The notes: a model not told the origin generated them from the sequence alone. Positions 1-8,676 are shown, counted from the first letter of the stretch. The stretch: DNA of 64,000 nt from Ectopseudomonas composti (GCF_001567565.1 NZ_LSSW01000022.1:124001-188000); one strand, 5' to 3'. Numbers and translations are program-made.

Positions 1-315
1 CACCAGTTGCCAACCCCAGAAGGTGAAGGCCGCAAGTTTCGGTGCAAACAGCGTGGTCTGACTGGTGCGTTGCACCGCGTAGTAGCTGGTGGCGAACAGG
101 GCGCAGCCACCGAAGGCGAAGATCACCGCATTGGTATGCAGCGGACGCAGACGGCCGAAGCTGGTCCACGGTAGGTTGAAGTTCAGTTCGGGCCAGGCCA
201 GCTGGGCAGCGATGAATACGCCGAGTCCCATGCCGACGATGCCCCAAACCACCGTCATAATGGCGAACTGGCGAACCACCCTGTAGTTGTAGGCGGAACG
301 GGTTGTTGTGTTCAT
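1..315 (-). CDS. ccoN: cbb3-type cytochrome c oxidase subunit I, N-terminal part
   Basis: Catalytic heme-copper subunit of the high-affinity cbb3 terminal oxidase in the inner membrane. Only the first 105 codons are present and the gene runs off the left edge. The translation begins [17 protein letters not shown], and the segments [14 protein letters not shown] and [21 protein letters not shown] match the Pseudomonas CcoN N-terminus as I remember it, including the first hydrophobic helices. The ATG at 313-315 fits that family start. It is divergent from the hydrolase at 417, and a candidate ANR box lies at 442-455. Which cco copy this is (the constitutive or the low-oxygen one) cannot be decided from the fragment. 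Confidence 0.93.
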   Translation of the reverse strand, partial: MNTTTRSAYNYRVVRQFAIMTVVWGIVGMGLGVFIAAQLAWPELNFNLPWTSFGRLRPLHTNAVIFAFGGCALFATSYYAVQRTSQTTLFAPKLAAFTFWGWQLV

Positions 316-416
316 GTCTGGGCTTCCATCCACGGTTATGGCAGAGCGGCCGACATCCGTGGCACCCCTAGGCATGAGCAGGCCATGAACACCACGGATA
401 TCGACGCGAGGCAAGC

Positions 417-1091
417 ATGAGCAAAGGGCCATTGGGGTTTATTGACGCCGGTCAATGTGAGCAGGGACTGCCCTGGCAGTGGGACGAACCGCCGCAGGCG
501 GCCTCGAGCACTTTGATCCTTGCCCATGGCGCGGGTGCGCCGATGGACAGCCCGTTCATGCAGGCCATGGCTCAGGGTCTGGCGGCACGGGGCGTACGCG
601 TGGTGCGCTTCGAATTCGCCTACATGGCGCAGCGCCGGCTGGATGGGCGCAAACGGCCGCCCAATCCACAGGCGCAACTGCTGCAGCAATGGCGCGATGT
701 GCATGCGCAGGTGCGCCAACGGGTCGCAGGGCCCTTGGCCATTGGCGGCAAGTCCATGGGGGGGCGCATGGCCAGCCTGCTGGCTGATGAACTGGGCGTT
801 TCTGCGCTGATCTGTCTGGGCTATCCCTTCTATGCCGCCGGCAAGCCGGAAAAGCCACGCGTCGCTCATCTGGCTGAACTGCGCACGCCAACCTTGATCA
901 TCCAGGGGCAGCGCGATGCCCTGGGCAATCAGGAGACCGTTGCGGGTTATGCGCTTTCAGCGGCCATCGAGCTGCACTGGTTGCAGGCCGCCGATCATGA
1001 CCTCAAGCCTTTGAAGGCGTCGGGTTTCACTCATGAGCAGCACCTCGCGACAGCTGCGGGGGTGATGGAGAGTTTTCTGGGAGCGAAGTGA
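417..1091 (+). CDS. Alpha/beta hydrolase of the KANL3/Tex30 type
   Basis: A 224-residue single-domain cytoplasmic alpha/beta hydrolase. It shows [15 protein letters not shown] (oxyanion-side HGAGA, about residues 33-47), a nucleophile elbow [11 protein letters not shown] with Ser113, then QGQRDALG (Asp167) and AADHDLKP (His194), so a complete Ser-Asp-His triad. This pattern fits the Tex30/KANL3 family of small hydrolases, whose bacterial substrates are unknown. The start at 417 has a GAGG ribosome site five bases upstream. The gene is divergent from ccoN and its first codons overlap the candidate ANR site. A redox role is not implied by the sequence. Confidence 0.85.
   Translation: MSKGPLGFIDAGQCEQGLPWQWDEPPQAASSTLILAHGAGAPMDSPFMQAMAQGLAARGVRVVRFEFAYMAQRRLDGRKRPPNPQAQLLQQWRDVHAQVRQRVAGPLAIGGKSMGGRMASLLADELGVSALICLGYPFYAAGKPEKPRVAHLAELRTPTLIIQGQRDALGNQETVAGYALSAAIELHWLQAADHDLKPLKASGFTHEQHLATAAGVMESFLGAK
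442..455 (-). promoter_or_regulatory. Candidate ANR/FNR box for ccoN
   Basis: TTGACGCCGGTCAA is a perfect inverted repeat of TTGAC/GTCAA with 4-bp spacing, matching the ANR/FNR consensus TTGAT-N4-ATCAA at 8 of 10 positions. Its centre (448.5) would place a class II start near 407, with CATGCT (414-419, minus strand) as a plausible -10 and a leader of about 92 nt before ccoN. The box lies inside the first codons of the divergent hydrolase. ANR control of cco genes is established in Pseudomonas; use of this site is inferred. Confidence 0.55.
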
Positions 1092-1441
1092 CCGCCGATC
1101 CGAGCCGGGCGGCAGGCTCTCATTCAGACACTTTTTCCCCGCCAGAGCGCCGTAAAAGCGGTTGCGCTTGACCGTCCGGTCACGCAATGTGACAGCTGAG
1201 TGTCCGGCCCCGCTTCAGGGTGGACACAGCAGGCTTCCAGCTATCCTGTGAGTAGACGGTGGCCCTGCACGGTGCGCCGTGCCACGCAATGGGGCGGCGC
1301 GTCATGACGAGAACACTGCGATGCACTGTAATGGTGCTCTATGTTTTGGCTTGATAGGTAAGTTACTGATTTTAAAGGATTAATAGTGCTGGCTCGGGCC
1401 TTGCAGAGGATGCTGCAAGTCCGGGTGACAAGGAGTACGGC
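1092..1441. other. Intergenic stretch, 350 bp
   Basis: No ORF with a ribosome site, RNA gene or strong hairpin was seen. It must contain the promoter of the ATP-grasp operon. An AT-rich patch at about 1340-1385 (TTGATA at 1351-1356, then TTTTAAAGG and TTAATA) is the likeliest promoter location, but no -35/-10 pair has good spacing. Confidence 0.4.
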
Positions 1442-2851
1442 ATGGCCCGCACCTTTTATGACGAGATGTACGACGCGAGCGGCGCTGTCCGCCCGCACTA
1501 CCGCGAATTTGCCCGCTGGTTGGCAGAAACGCCGGACGATCTGCTGGCCCAGCGCCGACGAGAAGCCGACCTGCTGTTCCACCGCGCCGGCATCACCTTC
1601 ACCCTCTATGGGGATGATCAGGGTACCGAGCGCCTGATCCCCTTCGACATCATTCCCCGCTCCATCCCCGCCAGTGAATGGCGCATCGTCGAGCGCGGCT
1701 GCATTCAGCGTGTGCAGGCGCTCAACCTGTTTCTCGCCGACCTTTACCACGATCAGCGCATCATCAAGGCCGGCATCATCCCGGCCGAGCAGGTGCTGGC
1801 CAACGAAGGCTACCAGATGGCCATGCAGGGCCTCGATCTGCACCGCGATATCTACGCGCACATCGCCGGGGTCGATCTGGTGCGTGATGGCGACGGCAGT
1901 TACTACGTACTGGAAGACAACCTGCGCACCCCCAGCGGCGTCAGCTACATGCTCGAAGACCGCAAGATGATGATGCGCCTGTTCCCCGAGCTGTTCGCCG
2001 CGCAACGCGTGGCGCCGGTGGATCACTACCCGAACCTGCTGCTCGATGCACTGAAGAGTTCCAGCCCGCTGGACAATCCGACGGTGGTGGTGCTGACCCC
2101 GGGGCGCTTCAACAGCGCCTACTTCGAGCATGCCTTCCTTGCCCGTGAGATGGGCGTGGAGCTGGTGGAGGGCGCCGACCTGTTTGTGCGTGACGACAAG
2201 GTCTACATGCGTACCACCGCCGGTGCGCGTCAGGTGGACGTGATCTACCGTCGCCTCGACGACGCCTTCCTCGACCCGCTGGCCTTCAATCCCGACTCGA
2301 TGCTCGGCGTCGCCGGGCTGCTGTCGGCCTACCGCTCGCGCAATGTGGTGCTGGCCAACGCCATTGGCACCGGTGTGGCCGACGACAAGTCGATCTATCC
2401 CTATGTCGGCGACATGATCCGCTTCTACCTGGACGAGGAGCCGATCCTCAAGAACGTGCCCACCTGGCAGTGCCGCAAGCCTGCGGAGCTGTCCCACGTG
2501 CTGGCCAACCTGTCCGAGCTGGTGGTCAAGGAAACCCAGGGCTCCGGCGGCTACGGCATGCTGGTCGGCCCGGCGGCGAGCAAGGCCGAGATCGAAAACT
2601 TCCGCGCCCGCCTGATCGCCAGGCCAGAGGCCTATATCGCCCAGCCGACGCTGAGCCTGTCGACCTGCCCGACCTTCGTCGAGCGCGGCATCGCACCGCG
2701 TCATATCGATCTGCGCCCGTTCGTCCTGACCGGCCGCGAAACCCGCCTGGTGCCGGGCGGCCTGACCCGCGTGGCACTGCGTGAAGGCTCGCTGGTGGTC
2801 AACTCGTCGCAAGGCGGCGGTACCAAGGACACCTGGGTGGTGGAGGACTGA
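1442..2851 (+). CDS. Circularly permuted ATP-grasp protein (DUF404/DUF407 type)
   Basis: A 469-residue protein of the circularly permuted type 1 ATP-grasp family, predicted amide- or peptide-bond-forming ligases that use ATP through an acyl-phosphate. Family segments include YDEMYDASGAVRPHY at the N-terminus, FTLYGDDQGTERLIPFD, VLEDNLRTPSGVSYMLEDR (about residues 156-174), IYRRLDDAFLDP, VKETQGSGGYGMLVGP (nucleotide-binding glycine-rich segment) and ARPEAYIAQPTLSLSTCPT. A ribosome site AAGGAG precedes the ATG. It is followed after 2 bp by the alpha-E gene and then the transglutaminase, a conserved trio. The product of the pathway is unknown. Confidence 0.92.
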   Translation: MARTFYDEMYDASGAVRPHYREFARWLAETPDDLLAQRRREADLLFHRAGITFTLYGDDQGTERLIPFDIIPRSIPASEWRIVERGCIQRVQALNLFLADLYHDQRIIKAGIIPAEQVLANEGYQMAMQGLDLHRDIYAHIAGVDLVRDGDGSYYVLEDNLRTPSGVSYMLEDRKMMMRLFPELFAAQRVAPVDHYPNLLLDALKSSSPLDNPTVVVLTPGRFNSAYFEHAFLAREMGVELVEGADLFVRDDKVYMRTTAGARQVDVIYRRLDDAFLDPLAFNPDSMLGVAGLLSAYRSRNVVLANAIGTGVADDKSIYPYVGDMIRFYLDEEPILKNVPTWQCRKPAELSHVLANLSELVVKETQGSGGYGMLVGPAASKAEIENFRARLIARPEAYIAQPTLSLSTCPTFVERGIAPRHIDLRPFVLTGRETRLVPGGLTRVALREGSLVVNSSQGGGTKDTWVVED

Positions 2852-2853
2852 TT

Positions 2854-3804
2854 ATGCTTTCGAGAACTGCCTCCGACCTGTACTGGATGTCGCGCTATCT
2901 GGAGCGTGCCGAGAACCTGGCGCGCATGCTCGACGTCAGCTATTCGCTGTCGCTGATGCCGCAGGATGGTCGCGGCGATGGCCTCGACGAGCTGGCCATG
3001 CCGCTGCTGATCACCGGCACCCTGGACGATTACCTGGAGCGCCACGGCCCGTTGCACGCCGAGCGCATGCTGCATTTCTTCGCCCTCGATGCGAGCAACC
3101 CCGGCAGCATCTACTGCTGCCTGCAGGCTGCGCGCAGCAACGCCCATGCGGTGCGTGGGCGAATCACCGCCGACATGTGGGAGAACATCAACGCCAGCTG
3201 GCTGGAAATGCGCGGTATCGCCGAGCAGGGCCTGGGGCGCTACGGCATCAGCCGCTTCTGCGAGTGGGTCAAGGAACGTTCGCACCTGTTCCGCGGCGCC
3301 ACCTTCGGCACCATCATGCGCGGTGAGGCTTATCGCTTCATTCGCCTGGGCACCTTCATCGAGCGCGCCGACAACACGCTGCGCTTGCTCGACGCGCGTT
3401 ACGAAATGCTCGGCGAGGAGATCGACGAGCTGGAAGAGCGGACTGCGCGCAGCTATTACCAGTGGAGTGCATTGTTGCGTGCACTGTCCTCATTCGAGGC
3501 CTTTGCCGAGAGTTACCGCGGCTCGCCGCGCACGCGCAAGGTTGCCGAGCTGCTGTTGCTGCGCCCGGACGTACCGCGCTCGCTGCGGGCCTGCATGGAA
3601 GAACTGAACCTGATGCTCGCCGGTCTACCGGGAGAGAACGGTCGCCCGGCGCAGCGCCTGGCCGCCGAGCTGGATGCGCGGCTGCGCTATACCAGCATCG
3701 ATGAAGTGCTCGACGAGGGCCTGCACGCCTGGCTCACGGACTTCATCCTGCTGGTGCGTCAGTTGGGCAACACCATTCACACGTCCTATCTGGAGGTCGC
3801 ATGA
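2854..3804 (+). CDS. Alpha-E domain protein (DUF403)
   Basis: A 316-residue all-helical alpha-E protein opening with MLSRTASDLYWMSRYLERAENLARMLD-type sequence, typical of the family, with the repeated ARG/GLU pattern RYLERAEN and later GTFIERADNTLRLLDARYEML (about residues 167-187). The biochemical role is unknown. It nearly always sits between a circularly permuted ATP-grasp gene and a transglutaminase gene, as here, and is thought to be part of the same peptide-modifying system. Two bases separate it from the upstream gene, and its stop overlaps the next start by four bases (ATGA), so translation is probably coupled. Confidence 0.92.
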   Translation: MLSRTASDLYWMSRYLERAENLARMLDVSYSLSLMPQDGRGDGLDELAMPLLITGTLDDYLERHGPLHAERMLHFFALDASNPGSIYCCLQAARSNAHAVRGRITADMWENINASWLEMRGIAEQGLGRYGISRFCEWVKERSHLFRGATFGTIMRGEAYRFIRLGTFIERADNTLRLLDARYEMLGEEIDELEERTARSYYQWSALLRALSSFEAFAESYRGSPRTRKVAELLLLRPDVPRSLRACMEELNLMLAGLPGENGRPAQRLAAELDARLRYTSIDEVLDEGLHAWLTDFILLVRQLGNTIHTSYLEVA

Positions 3805-4598
3805 GACTCTCGATCAGCCATGACACCACCTACCGTTACGATGATCAGGTGCGCGCGAGCATCCAGTACCTGCGTCTGACCCCGCACGACAGTGAACGCC
3901 AGCAGGTACTGAGCTGGCAGCTCGACCTGCCGCGACCGGTGCATGCCCAGCTCGATCCGTACGGCAACATCCTGCATGTGCTGACCCTGGATGAACCACA
4001 CGAGTCCATCGTCATCGGCGCCCGTGGTCAGGTGGAGATCGACGAAACCTGCGAGGCCGAGCATGAGCAGCAGTCGGCCTTGCCGTTCCTGCGCTTCACT
4101 CGCCTGACCCAGGCCGACGATGCCATGCGCGAATTCGCCGCCCAGCAGTGCAAGGCGCGCGCCGATCGCACCGGCCTGATCGATCTGATGCACGCGCTCA
4201 ATGCGCACATCGCCTACGAGCCGGGCATCACCGAGGTGGACACCAGTGCGGCCGAGGCTTTCGCAGGCCGCCGTGGCGTCTGCCAGGACCATACTCATGC
4301 CTTCCTCGCCTGCGCGCGCAGCCTGGGCATACCGGCGCGCTATGTGTCCGGCTATCTCTACACCGACGATGCCGAGCATCTGGCCAGCCACGCCTGGGCT
4401 GAGGCCTGGGTCGGCGATGCCTGGTACAGCTTCGACGTGACCAACTGCCTGGCGCGCCCGGAGCGTCACCTCAAGCTGGCGGTCGGCCTGGACTACCTCG
4501 ACGCCTGCCCGGTACGCGGCATGCGCCGTGGTGGTGGCTGCGAGCAGATGCATGCACAGGTGCAGGTGGCGCCGCTGCTGCAGGTGCGTCAGCAGTGA
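3801..4598 (+). CDS. Transglutaminase-like cysteine protease family protein
   Basis: A 265-residue protein with an N-terminal beta-rich 'bacterial transglutaminase N' domain (about residues 1-85) and a transglutaminase core. The catalytic triad is visible: GVCQDHTHAF (Cys161), ASHAWAEAW (His198) and YSFDVTN (Asp212). No signal peptide is seen, so it is probably cytosolic. It is the last gene of the ATP-grasp/alpha-E/transglutaminase operon and may hydrolyse or transfer the amide bond that the ligase makes; this is inference from co-occurrence. The end is convergent with the cytochrome c gene at 4685. Confidence 0.9.
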   Translation: MRLSISHDTTYRYDDQVRASIQYLRLTPHDSERQQVLSWQLDLPRPVHAQLDPYGNILHVLTLDEPHESIVIGARGQVEIDETCEAEHEQQSALPFLRFTRLTQADDAMREFAAQQCKARADRTGLIDLMHALNAHIAYEPGITEVDTSAAEAFAGRRGVCQDHTHAFLACARSLGIPARYVSGYLYTDDAEHLASHAWAEAWVGDAWYSFDVTNCLARPERHLKLAVGLDYLDACPVRGMRRGGGCEQMHAQVQVAPLLQVRQQ

Positions 4599-4657
4599 AG
4601 TGTCGATAGGCGCTGGGGGCGAGTACGGGGCGCTGTGAGCACCTCTGGCCCCCTAAC

Positions 4658-4680
4658 ACCGGTGCGTACGGCGCACCCTG
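4658..4680. repeat. Short GC-rich hairpin between convergent genes
   Basis: GGTGCG-tacgg-CGCACC (4661-4677) forms a 6-bp stem between the transglutaminase and cytochrome genes. It lacks a T tract, so it is a weak terminator candidate or a REP-like unit. A sequence of similar type (GTGCGCCG...CGGCGCAAC) lies at 10951-10974. Confidence 0.35.
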
Positions 4681-4684
4681 AGAC

Positions 4685-5491
4685 CTACAGATTTGCGCTG
4701 CTTTTGCGCTGGGCCATGTGCCGCAGGTAGGCGATCAGGCGTTCCAGTTCGGCGCTCGGCAGTACCTGTTCGCTGAAACCGGGCATGCGCCCCTGCGGCC
4801 AGCGCCGCAGGCTCTGCGGGTCGCGGATGTACTGGCGCAGGAAGTCACCGGCGAAGTATTCGGTCGGGTTGTGTGGGATGTTCAGGTCCGGGCCAAACTC
4901 GGAGTCGCCTGCGCCATTGAGGCGATGGCAGGCCATGCAGTTCTTCTGATAGGCAGCGAAGCCTGCCTGCACCTCGGTGCCTGCGTCCGTTGCCGGTAGC
5001 AGGGCAGGGAAGCGCTGCTCGACCGGCGCCAGCTGGCGAATCCTGGCAACCTGATAGGGCCACTGCTCGGGGCCGATATGGCTGGCGGCCGGATCGGTCC
5101 AGACCAGGTAGAACGGTCCGGCGCTGGGCTTGCCCTTGGCCAGCGGCGGCCAGGGACGCTGCGGGTCTTCGATGGCCAGCCAGGCCTTGGCGCCTTCGCT
5201 GGCCAGGAGAATCGCCGCCGGCAGTTCGGCGGCAAAGCCATCCAGCGCTACGGCCTGCAGATGGTCGCCGGGGGTGACGCCTTCCAGCAGCGTGCTCAAT
5301 GGCACCGCGCGGTAGTGCATGGCGCGCTTGTAGCTGACGTCATCGGCGATCTCGATATCGCGAGCCTGCGGGTGATTCAGCAGTTCGCTGCTGCTCCAGG
5401 TGTGCCGGCCATCGGTGAGCAGTACCTCGAACTCGGCGGCCTGCGCCAGGTTGCTCAGGATGATCAAGGCCAGAAGAAGCACGGCTCTCAT
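4685..5491 (-). CDS. Exported mono-heme cytochrome c with molybdopterin-oxidoreductase-like N-domain
   Basis: A 268-residue protein with a cleavable signal peptide (hydrophobic stretch ending AQA-A, about residues 1-18). The N-terminal region (about 20-150) resembles the sulfite-oxidase-like oxidoreductase fold but shows no obvious cofactor cysteine. The C-terminal class I cytochrome c domain has CMACH (185-189), with Met236 in GRMPGF as the likely sixth ligand. It should act in the periplasm as an electron-transfer protein; the substrate is unknown. It is co-transcribed with the upstream rhodanese, whose stop overlaps its start by four bases, which hints at sulfur chemistry but does not prove it. 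Confidence 0.85.
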   Translation of the reverse strand: MRAVLLLALIILSNLAQAAEFEVLLTDGRHTWSSSELLNHPQARDIEIADDVSYKRAMHYRAVPLSTLLEGVTPGDHLQAVALDGFAAELPAAILLASEGAKAWLAIEDPQRPWPPLAKGKPSAGPFYLVWTDPAASHIGPEQWPYQVARIRQLAPVEQRFPALLPATDAGTEVQAGFAAYQKNCMACHRLNGAGDSEFGPDLNIPHNPTEYFAGDFLRQYIRDPQSLRRWPQGRMPGFSEQVLPSAELERLIAYLRHMAQRKSSANL

Positions 5492-5847
5492 TCGTGGTGC
5501 TCCAGCAGTGGCAGCAAGTCGTCATAGGCGCCAGCGTTGATCACCTGGCTGTAGCCCATTTCCTCCAGACTCTGCTGGGCCAGTGCCGAACGGCGTCCGC
5601 TACGGCAATAGAGCACCAGCGGCTGGTCCTTGTCCGGTGCGACGCTGGCAATCCGTGCGGCGATTTCCTCATGACCGATACGGATGGCGCCGGGCAGCGC
5701 GCCCTGCGCGAATTCCTCGGCGCTGCGCACGTCGATCAGCAGGCTGTCGCCGCGCTGCAGGGCTGAAATGGCGGCAGCCTGGTCGATTTCACCTGCTTGC
5801 GCAGTGAGGATGGCGAACAGGCTGGTAAGCAGGAGAATCAGGCGCAT
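5488..5847 (-). CDS. Exported single-domain rhodanese
   Basis: A 119-residue protein with an N-terminal signal peptide (cleavage probably after AQA, residue 18) and one rhodanese domain. The active-site loop is CRSGRR with Cys81, preceded by LIDVRSAEEFAQGALPGAIRI, the usual CH2A-type motif. The six-residue loop is typical of sulfurtransferases rather than Cdc25-like phosphatases. It is the first gene of a two-gene operon with the cytochrome c gene (ATGA overlap), so both products are expected in the periplasm. It is divergent from the AEC transporter at 5941. Confidence 0.9.
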   Translation of the reverse strand: MRLILLLTSLFAILTAQAGEIDQAAAISALQRGDSLLIDVRSAEEFAQGALPGAIRIGHEEIAARIASVAPDKDQPLVLYCRSGRRSALAQQSLEEMGYSQVINAGAYDDLLPLLEHHE

Positions 5848-5940
5848 GGCAGGCTCCGGAGCGGGTAGGTGGGCCCGACATCATTGCCCGAGCCTTTCGT
5901 GCAGTCTAGGATGCCTCGCTCGACGTCACGGGAGTAGTAG

Positions 5941-6828
5941 ATGTTAGCCGAGTTGTTTGCCGTTCTGGCCCCGGTACTGATAGCGGCAGGCATTGGCTAC
6001 GGTTGGGTGCGCAGCGGTCACCAGTACCCCACTGATTTCATCGCGCGCCTGGTTCTGAACATCGGTACGCCCTGCCTGGTGCTCTCCACGCTGAGTCGTG
6101 CCGAGCTGGATATGGGCGCCTTCTCGCAAATGGCTCTGGCCTGCGCGTTGGTGACCTCGTCCATGGGGGTGGTTGGCTGGCTGTTGAGCCGTCTGTTCGG
6201 GCTGGACTGGAAAGTGCTGGTGCCGGCCTACCTGTTCCCCAACTCCGGCAACATGGGCCTGCCGATGGCGTTGTTCGCCTTCGGTGAATCAGGGCTGGCG
6301 TTGGCGGTGGCGTTCTTTCTGGTGCTGTCGGCGGCGCATTTCAGTATCGGCATGCTTTTGTCCGGCGCCGAGGCTTCCCTGCGGGGGCTGTTGCTCAACC
6401 CGATCATGCTCAGTCTGGCGCTGGTGCTTGCAGTGCTGTTTCTCGACCTTGAGTTGCCGCGATGGCTAGCCAATACGGTCGACCTGTTGGGCGGTATGAC
6501 CATACCGCTGATGCTGATCACCCTGGGTGTATCGCTGGCCAGCATCCGTGTAAGGCACCTGGGCAACGGCCTGCTGCTGGGTTTGCTGCGCATTCTCTGC
6601 GGGGCGGCGCTGGGCTGGATCATTGGCTGGGCAATCGGCCTGCAGCCGTTGGCTCACGCCGTGCTGGTGCTGCAGTCGTCGATGCCGGTGGCAGTGTTCA
6701 ACTACCTGTTCGCGGTACGCGCCGGTCGTTCACCTGAGCAGGTCGCCAGCCTGGTGCTGTGCTCGACGCTGCTGGCTTTCGCGTTGATTCCCTTGCTGCT
6801 GGCATGGTGGATACCCGCCCTGCGTTGA
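5941..6828 (+). CDS. AEC (auxin efflux carrier) family transporter
   Basis: A 295-residue inner-membrane transporter of the AEC/Mem_trans family, with about eight to ten hydrophobic segments. Family features include FPNSGNMGLPMALFAFGE (about residues 99-116, the conserved asparagine/glycine-rich NxGxxG segment) and a C-terminal half with LQSSMPVAVFNYLFAVRAG. Bacterial members export malate or other small organic anions; the substrate here cannot be read from sequence. It stands alone, divergent from the rhodanese gene. Confidence 0.9.
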   Translation: MLAELFAVLAPVLIAAGIGYGWVRSGHQYPTDFIARLVLNIGTPCLVLSTLSRAELDMGAFSQMALACALVTSSMGVVGWLLSRLFGLDWKVLVPAYLFPNSGNMGLPMALFAFGESGLALAVAFFLVLSAAHFSIGMLLSGAEASLRGLLLNPIMLSLALVLAVLFLDLELPRWLANTVDLLGGMTIPLMLITLGVSLASIRVRHLGNGLLLGLLRILCGAALGWIIGWAIGLQPLAHAVLVLQSSMPVAVFNYLFAVRAGRSPEQVASLVLCSTLLAFALIPLLLAWWIPALR

Positions 6829-6868
6829 GCGCGCTACGGCGTCGGCGCAGTGACGGGCGCTGTGAGGC

Positions 6869-6964
6869 TCAACTGACCAGGCGGGTCAGGTTGGGAAGGA
6901 TCAGGATGACCGCCGTGGCGAAAAGGATGACTCCAGCCTGGCGGTATTTCGGCTGTTTGAACAT
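6869..6964 (-). CDS. Putative 31-residue single-span membrane peptide
   Basis: The ORF encodes MFKQPKYRQAGV followed by a hydrophobic span (VILFATAVILILPNL) and a short basic end, a plausible one-helix inner-membrane peptide with its N-terminus inside. An AAAGG sequence lies about nine bases upstream. An in-frame extension to 7096 exists, but its N-terminal part looks non-coding, so the internal Met at 6964 is preferred. No family is recognised. It faces the AEC gene, 40 bp from that gene's stop. Confidence 0.45.
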   Translation of the reverse strand: MFKQPKYRQAGVILFATAVILILPNLTRLVS

Positions 6965-7419
6965 GGCCGCATGCCTTTTGTTGTTATGGGTGGCGTTGGG
7001 TAACTGCCTTACTGCCTGGCAGGTCGCTGCTTCACGTATGGGCGTGACGCTGATTCGCCGCTCCGGCATGTCCCGGCAGCGACTCTCTGTGCCCATTTGA
7101 TGGCGGAAACAGTATTAACTCTAGGGCTGGCATCACCGATCCTTTAGATGTCTTGGTTGCTAATGGTCCATGGTTAAAAACTTCGGGCTATGCATGGCCT
7201 CTGGCCATCGCGCAAGAAGGCTTGAGGCAGACGGTCTGCCTGGCCTTGGCCGACTGCGAGCGATCAAACGACCGTTCGTCTGAGCTCAGTGGTCAACGGC
7301 GCTGAGCGCTTAGGTCATTGAGCCCCGGCCCCTCGGCGCTATGGTAGGCAGGCTCAATATGAACATGCGTGGTCGGGACAACCTGTTCCGCCTGCGCCGT
7401 ATTAGTCTCCGAGGACGCC
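6965..7419. other. Intergenic stretch before the beta-oxidation genes
   Basis: No further convincing gene was seen in these 455 bp. The region should hold the promoters of the tiny peptide (leftward) and of the thiolase (rightward). The only clear motif is the operator-like inverted repeat at 7265-7278. Confidence 0.4.
7265..7278 (+). promoter_or_regulatory. Operator-like inverted repeat, PsrA/TetR type
   Basis: CAAACGACCGTTCG has half-sites CAAACG/CGTTCG around a 2-bp centre. It matches the PsrA consensus (G/C)AAAC-N2-4-GTTT(G/C) with one mismatch. PsrA is the fatty-acid-responsive TetR-type repressor of Pseudomonas beta-oxidation genes. It lies 142 bp upstream of the thiolase start. The assignment is inference from motif and context. 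Confidence 0.4.
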
Positions 7420-8625
7420 ATGACCGAAGCCTATATTTTCGATGCGCTGCGCACGCCCCGTGGCAAGGGCAAGAAGGACGGCGCGCTGTACAGCGTCAAA
7501 CCGGTGCAGCTGGCCGCCGGGCTGCTGAAAGCCCTGCAGATACGCAACGCTCTGGATACCAGCCAGGTCGACGACATCGTGCTCGGCTGCGTGACGCCGG
7601 TGGGCGATCAGGGTGCCGATATCGCCAAGACTGTCGCCATGGTCGCCGACTGGGACGTATGCGTGGCGGGTGTACAGCTCAATCGCTTCTGCGCCTCGGG
7701 GCTGGAGGCGGTGAACATCGGGGCGATGAAGGTGCGCTCCGGCTTCGAGGATCTGGTGGTGGTCGGCGGTGTGGAGTCCATGTCGCGGGTGCCCATGGGC
7801 TCCGATGGTGGTGCCTGGGTGATGGACCCGCAGACCAACATGCACAGCAACTTCGTCCCGCAAGGTATCGGTGCTGACCTGATCGCCACCCTCGAGGGCT
7901 TCAGCCGCGCCGACGTCGATGCCTTTGCCCTGCGCTCGCAGCACAAGGCTGCACGCGCCAGCGCCGATGGTTCGTTCGCCAGGTCGCTGGTGCCGGTGAC
8001 CGATCAGAACGGCATCGTGTTGCTGGATCATGACGAGTTCATTCGCGGCGATTGCACATTGGAAGGCCTCGGCAAGCTCAAACCCAGCTTCGAGATGATG
8101 GGGCAGATGGGCTTTGATTCGACTGCGCTGCGCGTCTACAGCCATGTCGAGCGTATCGAGCACGTACACACGCCGGGCAACAGCTCCGGCATCGTCGATG
8201 GCGCGGCGCTGATGCTGATCGGCTCCGAGGCCAAGGGCAAGGAACTGGGCCTGAAGCCGCGCGCACGCATCGTGGCCACGGCGGTGACCGGCACCGACCC
8301 GACCATCATGCTCACCGGCCCTGCGCCAGCCACGCGCAAGGCGCTGGCCAAAGCGGGGCTGTGCGTCGACGACATCGACCTGTTCGAGGTCAACGAGGCC
8401 TTCGCCTCGGTGGTGATGAAGTTCATGAAGGACATGGGCGTGAGCGAGGGCAAGGTCAACGTCAACGGCGGTTCCATCGCCATGGGCCACCCACTGGGCG
8501 CCACTGGTTGCGCCATCCTCGGCACGCTGCTCGATGAGCTGGAAAAGCGTCAGCTGCGTTACGGCCTGGCCACGCTCTGCGTCGGCGGCGGCATGGGTAT
8601 AGCGACCATCATCGAACGTATCTGA
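7420..8625 (+). CDS. Acetyl-CoA C-acyltransferase (thiolase)
   Basis: A 401-residue thiolase carrying the three family active-site elements: [14 protein letters not shown] (Cys91, acyl-enzyme nucleophile), [14 protein letters not shown] (His357) and CVGGGMG (Cys387). It cleaves 3-ketoacyl-CoA to acetyl-CoA and a shortened acyl-CoA, the last beta-oxidation step, in the cytosol. The start at 7420 is chosen because it begins [19 protein letters not shown] as the family does and has a GAGGA site upstream; an in-frame GTG at 7369 is rejected. It pairs with the FadB-like gene downstream and resembles PA1736/PA1737 of P. aeruginosa. Confidence 0.93.
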   Translation: MTEAYIFDALRTPRGKGKKDGALYSVKPVQLAAGLLKALQIRNALDTSQVDDIVLGCVTPVGDQGADIAKTVAMVADWDVCVAGVQLNRFCASGLEAVNIGAMKVRSGFEDLVVVGGVESMSRVPMGSDGGAWVMDPQTNMHSNFVPQGIGADLIATLEGFSRADVDAFALRSQHKAARASADGSFARSLVPVTDQNGIVLLDHDEFIRGDCTLEGLGKLKPSFEMMGQMGFDSTALRVYSHVERIEHVHTPGNSSGIVDGAALMLIGSEAKGKELGLKPRARIVATAVTGTDPTIMLTGPAPATRKALAKAGLCVDDIDLFEVNEAFASVVMKFMKDMGVSEGKVNVNGGSIAMGHPLGATGCAILGTLLDELEKRQLRYGLATLCVGGGMGIATIIERI

Positions 8626-8676
8626 GGAGCTATCACGGGCTGCTGCGCTTGGCCATGCCGTGTTGGAAATCTTCTG

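Noticed and set aside
1241-2812. 523-codon minus-strand frame opposite the ATP-grasp gene
   Set aside because: Shadow frame; the plus-strand gene has clear family motifs, a ribosome site and operon context.
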